Shown one piece after another: positions 1-6,577 of a stretch of 10,066 nucleotides of DNA (its first letter is position 1; the number at the start of each line of letters is the position of its first letter). The stretch is taken from NCBI GenBank assembly GCA_002311865.1, contig DBZV01000203.1, positions 20,996 to 31,061 on the forward strand, in the 5' to 3' direction. The translations under genes and the position numbers were made by a program. The DNA is from Dehalococcoidia bacterium UBA1151 (GTDB lineage: Bacteria > Chloroflexota > Dehalococcoidia > Lucifugimonadales > Lucifugimonadaceae). The notes under the pieces are model-generated. The model worked only from the letters and a program-made list of their open reading frames with translations, was not told the origin of the DNA and made no database searches.

Positions 1-24
1 CTAACCAGGCTGCGCTACATCCCG
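1..24 (-). tRNA. Partial tRNA gene, 5' end, probably tRNA-Pro
   Basis: Read on the minus strand, the first bases give CGGGATG (5' acceptor strand), TA, then the D-arm start GCGCAGCCTGGTTAG. This combination is typical of bacterial tRNA-Pro genes. The gene runs off the left edge in the middle of the D-loop, so the anticodon, the 3' acceptor strand and the identity cannot be confirmed. The 5' end could be position 24 or 25. That it is a tRNA is fairly safe; that it is Pro is inferred from resemblance only. Confidence 0.6.
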
Positions 25-132
25 ACATACCGAAATGTACCACAGCACACAGCGTGTATTGGCGATATTTCTTGTACTCATGACATGACCGCAAACCAAT
101 TGCGTGAACGTCCAGGGTGATGATGAGTGTGC

Positions 133-194
133 CCTGGGTTCCGGATATCTCCGCAAAGCCTCCGAGTCCGGGATGACGCAACTAAACTGGTACT
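133..194. repeat. Hairpin-forming dispersed repeat, copy A
   Basis: This stretch matches 392-453 at about 56 of 62 positions by eye, in the same orientation and 259 bases apart. It begins CCTGGGTTCCGGATATCTCC and ends near a GGGATGACGC core. The arms TTCCGGA and TCCGGGA can pair with a wobble, so the unit can fold. The layout, with a CCTGGG edge, a hairpin and an ATGACG end, resembles short palindromic repeats scattered between genes in many bacteria. Confidence 0.75.
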
Positions 195-271
195 GAGGGC
201 AGAGTAGCGACGGGGTTATGACCCGCCTTAGCCCCCGGAGCGTACACAATCGTGTGCAGCGCCTCCCCATC

Positions 272-304
272 CGTCTTTCCAGCGGAGGTTGGAATCCAGG
301 CACG
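272..304. repeat. Related short palindromic element
   Basis: The stretch carries TTCCA-gcggaggt-TGGAA, a 5-bp stem, followed by TCCAGGCACG. It resembles the widespread CGTCATTCC...GGAATCCAGG type of intergenic repeat and lies between copies A and B of the longer repeat. It is too short to place in a family with certainty. Confidence 0.4.
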
Positions 305-391
305 CACAATTCCGCAGTTCCAGAACGGTGCATACGGAGTTGGCGATGATGTGCTGATTTGCTATCTGCCGGCTACGAATGAACCTGCGTG

Positions 392-453
392 CCTGGGTCC
401 CGGATATCTCCGCAAAGCCTCCGATTCCGGGATGGCGCAGCTAAATTGGCACT
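392..453. repeat. Hairpin-forming dispersed repeat, copy B
   Basis: This is the second copy of the unit at 133-194, with about six substitutions over 62 bases. Its arms TCCCGGA (398-404) and TCCGGGA (425-431) are perfectly complementary and give a 7-bp stem. Differences between the copies are scattered point changes, so the duplication is old or the two arose as separate insertions of the same family. Confidence 0.75.
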
Positions 454-620
454 CGGGTGAGTTGCGTCGACGTCAGGTGCGCGAGGTGACGGAATGGTGC
501 CCTTCAAGGGGCCTCCCCGACTCGTCGGGATCTTCGACAGGAAACCATTCCTCGCGTGGTCTGGTTGAAAATACTTATGCCAGCCATACAACAGATCCCA
601 AAATAGTATCGTTTGCACGG

Positions 621-648
621 TGTTTCAGCGCTGCTGGCCCATATAATC
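621..648 (+). promoter_or_regulatory. Candidate promoter for prfB
   Basis: TATAAT at 643-648 is a perfect -10 consensus. The best -35 at normal spacing is weak (GTGTTT at 621-626, 16-base spacer). TTGCAC at 614-619 looks better but sits 23 bases away. A start near 655 would leave a leader of about 105 bases before prfB. The call rests on the -10 box alone. Confidence 0.35.
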
Positions 649-759
649 TACTTAGACTATTTATCAACGCGCCTGTCCCAATTGCACGGACAGATCCCCA
701 CGACTCGGAAGACCTCATGGTTCGAAAGACCCCACAGCTCGGAAAAAGGATTTTGCCAG

Positions 760-1861
760 ATGCGTGAAATCGTAGATGCGGCATCGTCACTTGGCGACCG
801 CATTGCCGAGATCGTGGGGCGGCTTTGACCTTCCCTCCAAGGCGAATCGCGTGGCCGTTCTGGATAAGGAGTCCAGCGCCCCCGGATTCTGGGACGATAA
901 TCGCGCCGCTCAGAAAAAACTCATTGAAGTAGCCAGACTCCGCGATGAAGTGGAGTCCTGGCAGGCGCTGAAATCCGGCGCCGCCAGTGTGAAAGAGCTG
1001 GCGGAAATGGCCATCGAAGAGGGCGACGACTCCATTCAGGAGTCACTTCAGGCCGAACTGGATGAGACCGAGGCGAAGTTCGAGGCGCTGGCGTTCACCA
1101 TCCGCCTTTCTGGTGAGTTCGACGAGAAGAATGCCCTGATCGCACTCAAGCAGGGTGCGGGTGGCGTGGACTCCCAGGATTGGACTGAGATGCTCATGCG
1201 CATGTACATGCGGTGGGCGGAGAAGCGCGGCTACGGCCTGGAAATTGTTGAATCAACACCCGGCGATGGCGCAGGCATCAAGAGCGCCACGCTGCAGATC
1301 ACGGGCCGCTACGCATACGGCTTCCTGCGCTCGGAAAAGGGCACCCATCGACTCGTCCGCCAATCGCCGTTTGACGCAGACCACCAGCGCCACACGTCGT
1401 TCGCCCTGGTGGAGGTCCTCCCCGAGATTGAGGATGGCGGTGAGATAGTTCTGAACCCGGACGATATTGAGATGGAAGCGTTCCGCGCCAGCGGGCATGG
1501 GGGCCAGAACGTTCAGAAAAACTCAACTGCAGTTCGCCTGACGCACATTCCAACGGGAATAGTAGTCTCAGTGCAGAATGAGCGATCGCAGAATCAGAAC
1601 AAACAGATCGCCATGACAATCCTTCTGTCTCGCGTAACGGAACTAGAGGCGCAGAAACGGCTGGAAGAAACTGCCAGACTAAAGGGCGAGCATATATCGC
1701 CAGATTTTGGCGGCAAGCATATCCGGAGTTACGTAATTCACCCCTACCATATGATCAAAGACCACCGCAGCGGCTACGAAACAGCAGACACAAGCAGGGT
1801 GTTGGACGGTGATATTCAAGAAATGCTTGAGGCTTATCTAACGAGTACCGCAGGCGACTAA
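760..1861 (+). CDS. prfB: Peptide chain release factor 2 (programmed +1 frameshift)
   Basis: RF2 recognises UGA and UAA in the ribosomal A site and triggers peptide release. The gene reads as join(760..825, 827..1861), giving 366 residues, close to the 365 of E. coli RF2. Neither frame alone gives a full protein. The first 22 codons (MREIVDAASS...IVGRL) end at an in-frame TGA (826-828); after a +1 shift the chain continues DLPSKANRVAVLD and on through a normal RF2. Visible marks are the SPF anticodon-like tripeptide at about residues 202-204, which is specific to RF2, and the catalytic GGQ at about 247-249 within SGHGGQNVQ. The C-terminal part (IRSYVIHPYHMIKDHRSGYET) is also typical. The start at 760 is chosen because AAGGA (746-750) lies nine bases upstream and the N-terminus matches family length. 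Expression is expected to be autoregulated: low RF2 slows UGA termination and favours the shift. Confidence 0.95.
814..829 (+). promoter_or_regulatory. RF2 programmed +1 frameshift site
   Basis: The site reads GTGGGG-CGG-CTT-TGA-C. CTT TGA C is the conserved slippery sequence of bacterial prfB: the peptidyl-tRNA on CUU slips onto UUU when UGA is decoded slowly. The G-rich GTGGGG (814-819) lies three bases before CTT, the same spacing as the internal Shine-Dalgarno-like element (AGGGGG) of E. coli prfB. The zero frame stops at 826-828 and the +1 frame carries the rest of RF2 without interruption. Confidence 0.93.
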
Positions 1862-2023
1862 CTCGCGAACCGCCGATCAGATCAGGGCGTACCCATAACT
1901 ATTACCACCATCCATAAATTCTCACCCAACTCAAACCAGATATCGAAACTGAACGGATACCGGAGTCCGGAGATCAACACAATATTCCGGCGTTCGCGCT
2001 AACAGATGAGCAGGAAGATACCC

Positions 2024-3763
2024 ATGATTCGTAACCTCTCTTTTCCCACATACCGGAGCCTGATCCCATGCCTCGCCATTGTCGCCTTGGTGGCGTTCGT
2101 GGCGTGCGGTGGCAGTGATCCGAAATCATTGCCACCCTCAACCGCTACATCTGTGGCTGCACCGCGGGCAACCGCGCCAACCAACGATCGTGTGGCGCCG
2201 GGACTGCGTGAGACGCCGAAAGCCTCCGCAGTGCAAGTTGGTGAGAGCTTTGATGAACGCGCTGGCGGTGTCTTCAGACGGCTCTGGTCTGATCCCCCAA
2301 CCCTCGACCCCCACCAGGTAACTGATACAACGTCTGCCGGACTGATCGTTGAACTCTTTAGTGGGCTGGCAAAGTTGAACACAGACCTCCAAATCGTCCC
2401 GGACCTTGCCGAAAGCTGGGATCAAAGCGACGATGGGATGACCTACACCTTCAACCTGCGTGAGGGCCTCGTCTTCTCCGATGGCACGCCCATCACAGCG
2501 GCCGACTTCAAGTGGTCCTGGGAGCGCGCTGCTAACCCGGATACGGAATCTACGGTTGCAGATGTCTACCTTGGCGATATCGTCGGCATCAATGATATCG
2601 TTGAAGGTGATGCAACTTCAGCCAGCGGAATCGTGGTGATCGACGATCGGACGCTGCAGGTCACCATCGACGCACCTAAGCCATACTTCATCGCCAAACT
2701 CACTTACCCAACGGCTTTCGTATTGAGCCAAACCAACGTTGAGGCTGGTGGTGACAACTGGACGGATAACCCGATTGGTACCGGCGCCTTCATACTTGAC
2801 GAGTACAGGGTCGGCGAGCGCATCGTCTTCTCACGCAATGAGAACTACAACGGCCGCAAGGCGTACCTGGACCGGGTGCTCTTCAACCTGGCTGGCGGTA
2901 TCGCTATGGCCATGTACGAGACTGATGAGATCGATATCACCGGTGTGGGACTGGCTGACCTTGATCGAGTTCAGGATCCAACTGAGCCGCTCAATGCAGA
3001 CCTCGTGAACATTCCGCCGGGATTCTCCATTTCGTACGTTGGTTTCAACACGAGCAAACCGCCGTTTGACGATTCGAAGTTCAGGCAGGCACTGAACATG
3101 GCGGTGGACAAGGAGTTGATCGCAGAGTCGGTTTACGCCGGACTCGTCACTCCCGCCTACGGCATTCTTCCGCCGAAATTCCCCGGCTTTACGGGAGACA
3201 TTGACGGCCTGCTCTACGATCCAGACCAGGCACGTGCTTTGCTGGCTGAGTCTAACTACGCAGATGCGGAGTCACGCCCACGAATCATCATCACAATTCC
3301 CGGCACGGGCGGCTCTCCAAGCCTTGATGTCGAGATCGTCGCTGATATGTGGAAGACGGAACTCGGTGTAGAGGCTGAAATCCAACAGGTTGAATGGGCC
3401 ACCTACCTTCAGGACCTGAACCGAGAACGCCTGCAGGTGTTTGGTGGCCTGGGTTGGGAGGCAGACTACCCGGATCCACAGGACTTCCTGGACATCCTCT
3501 TCCACAGCGAAAGCCCCGGAAACCACGGCAACTACGACAATCCTGAAGTGGACGATCTGGTCGAGAGGGCCCGCACTGAAGCCGACACACAGCTTCGAGT
3601 CGACCTGTACCAGCAGGCTGAGCAGGCCATCATCAGTGATGCTGCCTGGTTGCCACTCTGGTTCGATACCGAAAGCAAGGCGCTGATCAAGCCCCATGTT
3701 CAGAACTACCAGTACACGCCAATAATCGTACCGAAACTTGGCGACGTCTACCTGACAAACTAG
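2024..3763 (+). CDS. ABC transporter solute-binding lipoprotein, family 5 (peptide/nickel type)
   Basis: This is the extracytoplasmic binding protein of a Dpp/Opp-type importer, which captures peptides or similar small solutes and delivers them to the permeases encoded next. With the start at 2024 it has 579 residues. That ATG is preferred over the in-frame ATG at 2006 because AGGAAG (2012-2017) sits six bases before it. The N-terminus has basic residues, a hydrophobic segment and a lipobox-like FVAC with Cys at residue 28, so it is probably lipid-anchored. A Ser/Thr/Pro/Ala-rich linker follows. The mature domain opens with a family-5 signature, RLWSDPPTLDPHQVTDTTSA, then LVFSDGTPITAADFKWSWERA and, later, the conserved KFRQALNMAVDKELIAESVY stretch. 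The C-terminal part (DAAWLPLWFDTESKAL) is also typical. The ligand cannot be predicted. It begins 162 bases after prfB and heads the importer operon. Confidence 0.92.
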   Translation: MIRNLSFPTYRSLIPCLAIVALVAFVACGGSDPKSLPPSTATSVAAPRATAPTNDRVAPGLRETPKASAVQVGESFDERAGGVFRRLWSDPPTLDPHQVTDTTSAGLIVELFSGLAKLNTDLQIVPDLAESWDQSDDGMTYTFNLREGLVFSDGTPITAADFKWSWERAANPDTESTVADVYLGDIVGINDIVEGDATSASGIVVIDDRTLQVTIDAPKPYFIAKLTYPTAFVLSQTNVEAGGDNWTDNPIGTGAFILDEYRVGERIVFSRNENYNGRKAYLDRVLFNLAGGIAMAMYETDEIDITGVGLADLDRVQDPTEPLNADLVNIPPGFSISYVGFNTSKPPFDDSKFRQALNMAVDKELIAESVYAGLVTPAYGILPPKFPGFTGDIDGLLYDPDQARALLAESNYADAESRPRIIITIPGTGGSPSLDVEIVADMWKTELGVEAEIQQVEWATYLQDLNRERLQVFGGLGWEADYPDPQDFLDILFHSESPGNHGNYDNPEVDDLVERARTEADTQLRVDLYQQAEQAIISDAAWLPLWFDTESKALIKPHVQNYQYTPIIVPKLGDVYLTN

Positions 3764-3790
3764 CCGCGAGATTACGAAAATAACAACAGT

Positions 3791-3829
3791 TCCGGCCTCG
3801 AATTCCTGAGCGGGATATTCGGGGCCGGA
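3791..3829 (+). other. Strong intercistronic stem-loop
   Basis: The arms TCCGGCCTCGAAT (3791-3803) and ATTCGGGGCCGGA (3817-3829) form a 13-bp stem with a single G-U pair and a 13-base loop. It lies in the 124-base gap between the binding-protein gene and the first permease gene. No T-tract follows, so it is not a textbook terminator. Such hairpins after a binding-protein gene often protect the upstream mRNA or reduce read-through, so that binding protein exceeds permease; here that role is inferred. Confidence 0.65.
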
Positions 3830-3887
3830 GTCGCGTCAGACAGAGTGCTGGCTTGACAGGTGAGGCTTGCCCGTAGAAATTCACTGA

Positions 3888-4817
3888 ATGCTTGGTTACA
3901 TCATAAGAAGAATTCTCTGGGCGCCCGTCCTGCTCTTCTTTGCCGCGCTATTCGTTTTTGTGATGGGTGAGTTCGCACCCGGTGACCCCATCGAGGTCGC
4001 CCTGGGCCAGAGTTACACAGAAGAACGAGCTGAGCGATTGCGCGAAAATCGCGGACTGAATCAACCAGTACCTGTTCGGTTCATCAAATACATCGGCAAC
4101 GCGGTAAAGCTTGACTTTGGCGAGAGTTTCTCTCGGCCTGATCGCTCAGTGTGGGAACTTCTTGCGCCAAAGCTCAAAGTATCGGGACAGCTCTTCCTGG
4201 CGGGAATATCCATCAGCATCATATTTGGCCTCCCGCTGGGATACTACGCCGCCTCAAAACAGGGGCAATGGATCGATCCCGCGATTGTCGGGTCAACGCT
4301 ATTTCTGATGGCAATTCCCGTCTTCTTCACTGGACCACTGCTCATCCTGATATTCGGTGTAAACCTGGGCTGGTTGCCGGTTGGCGGATGGGATGGTCTA
4401 TTCAGCACGCGCATCATCTTGCCGGCGCTGGTTACTGGCATACCAGGTATCGCGGGACTGGTGAGAATGATGCGAGCAAGCACCCTGGAAGTGCTGGGCC
4501 AGGACTACATTCGTACCGCACGTTCCAAGGGGCTTGCTGAGTCTGTCGTCAGCCGTCGCCACGTCGCCAGAAACGCATTGATTCCCGTGCTTACAATTCT
4601 GGGATTCGCGATAGCCGGGCTGTTCAGTGGCTCACTCATCACCGAACTGATTTTCGGAATTCCCGGCGTTGCATCATTCGCGCTGGACGCACTCTTCGCG
4701 CGCGATTTCCCGGTAATCACAACCCTCGCCCTGATTGGCGCCGGAATGCTTGTGACAGTGAATCTGCTTATAGATATCTTGTACGCAGCAATCGACCCCC
4801 GGATCACCTATGACTAG
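3888..4817 (+). CDS. Peptide-type ABC transporter permease, DppB/OppB-like
   Basis: This is an inner-membrane permease subunit of the importer, 309 residues, the usual length for DppB. The N-terminus MLGYIIRRIL followed by a hydrophobic helix (about 8-28) is characteristic. Further likely membrane segments lie near 99-122, 131-157, 175-195, 230-255 and 278-300, six in all. The cytoplasmic EAA loop that contacts the ATPase is seen at about 199-218 (LGQDYIRTARSKGLAE). The C-terminus LLIDILYAAIDPRITYD is typical of the family. No good Shine-Dalgarno sequence precedes ATG 3888; the G-rich AGGTGAGG lies about 20 bases away, so initiation may be weak. The next permease gene begins nine bases after its stop, indicating one transcript. 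Confidence 0.93.
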   Translation: MLGYIIRRILWAPVLLFFAALFVFVMGEFAPGDPIEVALGQSYTEERAERLRENRGLNQPVPVRFIKYIGNAVKLDFGESFSRPDRSVWELLAPKLKVSGQLFLAGISISIIFGLPLGYYAASKQGQWIDPAIVGSTLFLMAIPVFFTGPLLILIFGVNLGWLPVGGWDGLFSTRIILPALVTGIPGIAGLVRMMRASTLEVLGQDYIRTARSKGLAESVVSRRHVARNALIPVLTILGFAIAGLFSGSLITELIFGIPGVASFALDALFARDFPVITTLALIGAGMLVTVNLLIDILYAAIDPRITYD

Positions 4818-4826
4818 GCGCGCAAT

Positions 4827-5816
4827 ATGGTGACCACAGCCGCGGATACGAACGACGGCCCTCCGGTCGTAGAAGAGCGCTCCCGCTCCCCTTTCCGGTT
4901 GGCGATGGGACGCCTGGTGCGGAAGAAGATTGCGGTGATAGCGATGGTGATCCTGTTCATCCTCTACTTCACCGGAATATTTGCACCGCTGATAGCAAAT
5001 CACGATCCAAACAAGATCAACCTGAGGATATCTCAGGAGGGGCCATCCTCCGAACACTTTTTCGGCACAGACCGGGCAGGGCGTGACCTCTTCAGCCGGG
5101 CCGTCTATGGCATTCGCACAACCGTAATCATCACCATGGTTGGCCTCCTTACAGGCAGCCTGTTCCTGGGCGTCACGCTGGGCCTGCTCACCGGCTACTT
5201 CCAGGGCATATTCGACGCCTTTGTGATGCGGGTGGGGGAGCTTGTATCTGCCTTCCCCGACATACTGCTGATCATCCTTCTCGCGGCCACACTCCGGCCG
5301 CGAATCGTGGACTTTGTGCGCAACATCGAAGATTGGACCGGGATCGACGGCCTAGTGTCGTCCGGCGCGGCCGACTTCTTCGTGATCAGCGTGGCACTGC
5401 TGCCACTCAGCTGGTTTGGCATGATGAGGCTTGTCCGCGGTCAGGTGCTCACGCTACGCACCATGCCGTACGTGGAGGCGGCGAATGCGATCGGCGTATC
5501 CACACCGCGCCTGATGTTCACCCACTTGCTGCCAAATACCATGTTCCCAATCATTGTTTCGGCCAGCTCAGGTCTTGGCGCCATAGCCGGTTCAGAGGTC
5601 ATCCTGAGCTTCATCGGCATCGGCATTCAGCCGCCGCACCCAAGCATTGGCCGCATGATTGCAGATGTAACGTTCCAGGGAGGTGGTCTCGTCAGCGTGC
5701 TGCGTAATCACCCGGAGCAGCTGCTCACCCCAATACTGATCGTCTTTGCATTCATCCTCTGCTGGAACCTCCTTGGAGACGCCCTCAACGACGCCTTCAA
5801 CCCGCGTACTCGCTAA
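4827..5816 (+). CDS. Peptide-type ABC transporter permease, DppC/OppC-like
   Basis: This is the second permease subunit, expected to pair with the DppB-like protein, 329 residues. A cytoplasmic N-terminal tail precedes the first membrane segment (about 34-56). The family signature HFFGTDRAGRDLFSRAVYG is at about 77-95. The EAA loop reads PYVEAANAIGVSTPR (about 214-228), followed by HLLPN. SFIGIGIQPPHPSIG (about 261-275) is also a DppC hallmark, and the end WNLLGDALNDAFNPRTR is typical. Between two membrane segments, around residues 157-183, there is an extra polar stretch (IVDFVRNIEDWTGIDGLVSSG) where most relatives I recall are shorter. The start at 4827 follows the upstream stop by nine bases and has no clear ribosome binding site, so coupling to the upstream gene is plausible. 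Confidence 0.93.
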   Translation: MVTTAADTNDGPPVVEERSRSPFRLAMGRLVRKKIAVIAMVILFILYFTGIFAPLIANHDPNKINLRISQEGPSSEHFFGTDRAGRDLFSRAVYGIRTTVIITMVGLLTGSLFLGVTLGLLTGYFQGIFDAFVMRVGELVSAFPDILLIILLAATLRPRIVDFVRNIEDWTGIDGLVSSGAADFFVISVALLPLSWFGMMRLVRGQVLTLRTMPYVEAANAIGVSTPRLMFTHLLPNTMFPIIVSASSGLGAIAGSEVILSFIGIGIQPPHPSIGRMIADVTFQGGGLVSVLRNHPEQLLTPILIVFAFILCWNLLGDALNDAFNPRTR

Positions 5817-5859
5817 CCGCAGCACGGCTAACATTGGCCCAACCCCAGGGAGGCCGACG

Positions 5860-6261
5860 ATGAGGATTCTTTCTACTAGCGCTGCCGGAGCTGAGCTCCA
5901 GACATTCGGCGTAAGCACTGGGCACCTCGATAGAACTACGTTCTGGGGATGGCGAAAGCCGTTTATCAGCGGCGGTCTTACAGTGGTCCTTCCCTTCGGC
6001 AAAACCATAGTGATCATCGAGTCGCGATACCTGCGGAAAGACGCCGACGGCGAGCTCATTATCGATCGGCAAATAGCGCTGCCGCGGCATGAGCTATGCC
6101 ACGTGCAGCAGGGTGAAGACTGGGGTGTGCTGGGCTACTGGAGGCGCCACATCTGGGCGCGCATCAAGAGCCGAAGCATGGGAGCGAAGGAGACGGACGT
6201 GGAGCGGCACTGCTACGAGGCCCTACGTAAAGTCGCCGAGAAACATCCGCAGATGCGATGA
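5860..6261 (+). CDS. Small HExxH zinc-metallopeptidase-like protein
   Basis: This 133-residue protein has no name I recognise, but it carries HExxH (H77-E78-L79-C80-H81) within LPRHELCHVQQ, the zinc-binding and catalytic signature of gluzincin-like peptidases. A plausible third ligand is E115 (or E111) in KETDVERHCYEAL, about 34 residues downstream. The preceding stretch (LTVVLPFGKTIVIIESRYL) looks like a short beta-rich lead-in, and GVLGYWRRHIWARIKS follows the motif. The layout resembles small uncharacterised bacterial proteins with HELVHVRQ...GVLGFLWRY...NPxExEA. No signal peptide is apparent. ATG 5860 is chosen because AGGGAGG (5847-5853) lies six bases upstream. It starts 43 bases after the permease stop and may ride on the importer transcript. 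Activity is unproven. Confidence 0.75.
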   Translation: MRILSTSAAGAELQTFGVSTGHLDRTTFWGWRKPFISGGLTVVLPFGKTIVIIESRYLRKDADGELIIDRQIALPRHELCHVQQGEDWGVLGYWRRHIWARIKSRSMGAKETDVERHCYEALRKVAEKHPQMR

Positions 6262-6295
6262 AGGTAGTGGTGATGCCTCTTCAACTGTGGGGGAT

Positions 6296-6334
6296 GAGAT
6301 CCTCACGCCCCGCGGAGCCGGGCCTCAGGACGAC
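6296..6334 (+). repeat. Palindromic intergenic repeat, copy 1
   Basis: GAGATCCTCACG...CCTCAGGACGAC is a plus-strand copy of the GAGATCCTTCG...CTCAGGATGACG type found dispersed between genes in many bacterial genomes. It begins 34 bases after the stop of the HExxH gene. It is more diverged than copies 2 and 3. Confidence 0.6.
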
Positions 6335-6384
6335 AGATGAGGCGGGACGCCAGCTCTAATTCTGACGCCACACCGCTCGCCCCC

Positions 6385-6424
6385 CGCGTCATCCTGAGGG
6401 CCGTCGAAGGATCTCAGGGTGGGG
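6385..6424 (-). repeat. Palindromic intergenic repeat, copy 2 (inverted)
   Basis: This copy is in the opposite orientation. Its minus strand starts CCCCACCCTGAGATCCTTCG and ends CCTCAGGATGACGCG. The arms CCTGAG (6393-6398) and CTCAGG (6413-6418) pair perfectly across 14 bases. It lies about 50 bases from copy 1 in the convergent gap. Confidence 0.7.
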
Positions 6425-6467
6425 CTCGGTCTACGACTCGATGAAAAGGCCACCGTCACCCGCCGCC

Positions 6468-6510
6468 GAGATTCTTCGACTTCGCGGAGCCTCCGCTCAG
6501 AATGACGCGC
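6468..6510 (+). repeat. Palindromic intergenic repeat, copy 3
   Basis: The copy starts GAGATTCTTCGACTTCGCGG and ends GCTCAGAATGACGCGC. Outer arms ATTCT (6471-6475) and AGAAT (6499-6503) pair, and inside them GCGGA-gcc-TCCGC (6484-6496) forms a tight hairpin. The core GCCTCCG...ATGACGC is shared with the repeats at 133-194 and 392-453. Confidence 0.7.
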
Positions 6511-6554
6511 TCGGGGAAGCATGGCATAAGAAATGGATGCCTATCGAACGGCCC

Positions 6555-6570
6555 CCCAAGTATTGGGTTT
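6555..6570. terminator. Possible small terminator hairpin in convergent gap
   Basis: CCCAA-gta-TTGGG followed by only three Ts lies ten bases beyond the end of the minus-strand reductase gene. The stem is short and the T-run weak. Its position between converging genes is what makes a terminator role possible. Low confidence. Confidence 0.25.
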
Positions 6571-6577
6571 GCCGGCC

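Larger units (their letters stand above)
25..759. other. Long intergenic region between tRNA and prfB
   Basis: I see no convincing gene in these roughly 735 bases. The open frames lack recognisable protein character, and the longest of them read straight through the repeats. The region holds two diverged direct repeats (133-194 and 392-453), a related element (272-304), a short GC-rich hairpin CCCGA-ctcg-TCGGG (516-529) without a T-tract, and a candidate promoter upstream of prfB (TATAAT at 643-648). Confidence 0.6.

Noticed and set aside
1..333. Minus-strand open frame of 110 codons
   Set aside because: It overlaps the tRNA start and repeat copy A, and its composition does not look like a protein.
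133..453. CRISPR array
   Set aside because: There are only two diverged long copies with a 197-base gap, which does not fit CRISPR repeat or spacer sizes, and no cas genes are present.
516..529. CCCGA-ctcg-TCGGG hairpin as a terminator
   Set aside because: The stem is only five base pairs with no T-tract, and no plus-strand gene ends just upstream.
252..767. Plus-strand open frame of 171 codons upstream of prfB
   Set aside because: It reads through the hairpin repeats, has no good ribosome binding site and no protein-like pattern, and overlaps the prfB start in another frame.
776..826. ATG at 776 as the start of RF2
   Set aside because: It gives an N-terminus (MRHRHLATALPRSWGGF) unlike RF2; the frameshifted product from 760 matches the family length and pattern.
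1864..1998. Long-range inverted repeat CGCGAAC (1864-1870) with GTTCGCG (1992-1998) bracketing the prfB to binding-protein gap
   Set aside because: Seven paired bases across about 120 bases can occur by chance, and no other sign of a regulatory fold was found.
2006..2023. ATG 2006 as start of the binding protein
   Set aside because: It is in frame and possible, but AGGAAG at 2012-2017 serves ATG 2024, and the signal peptide works from there.
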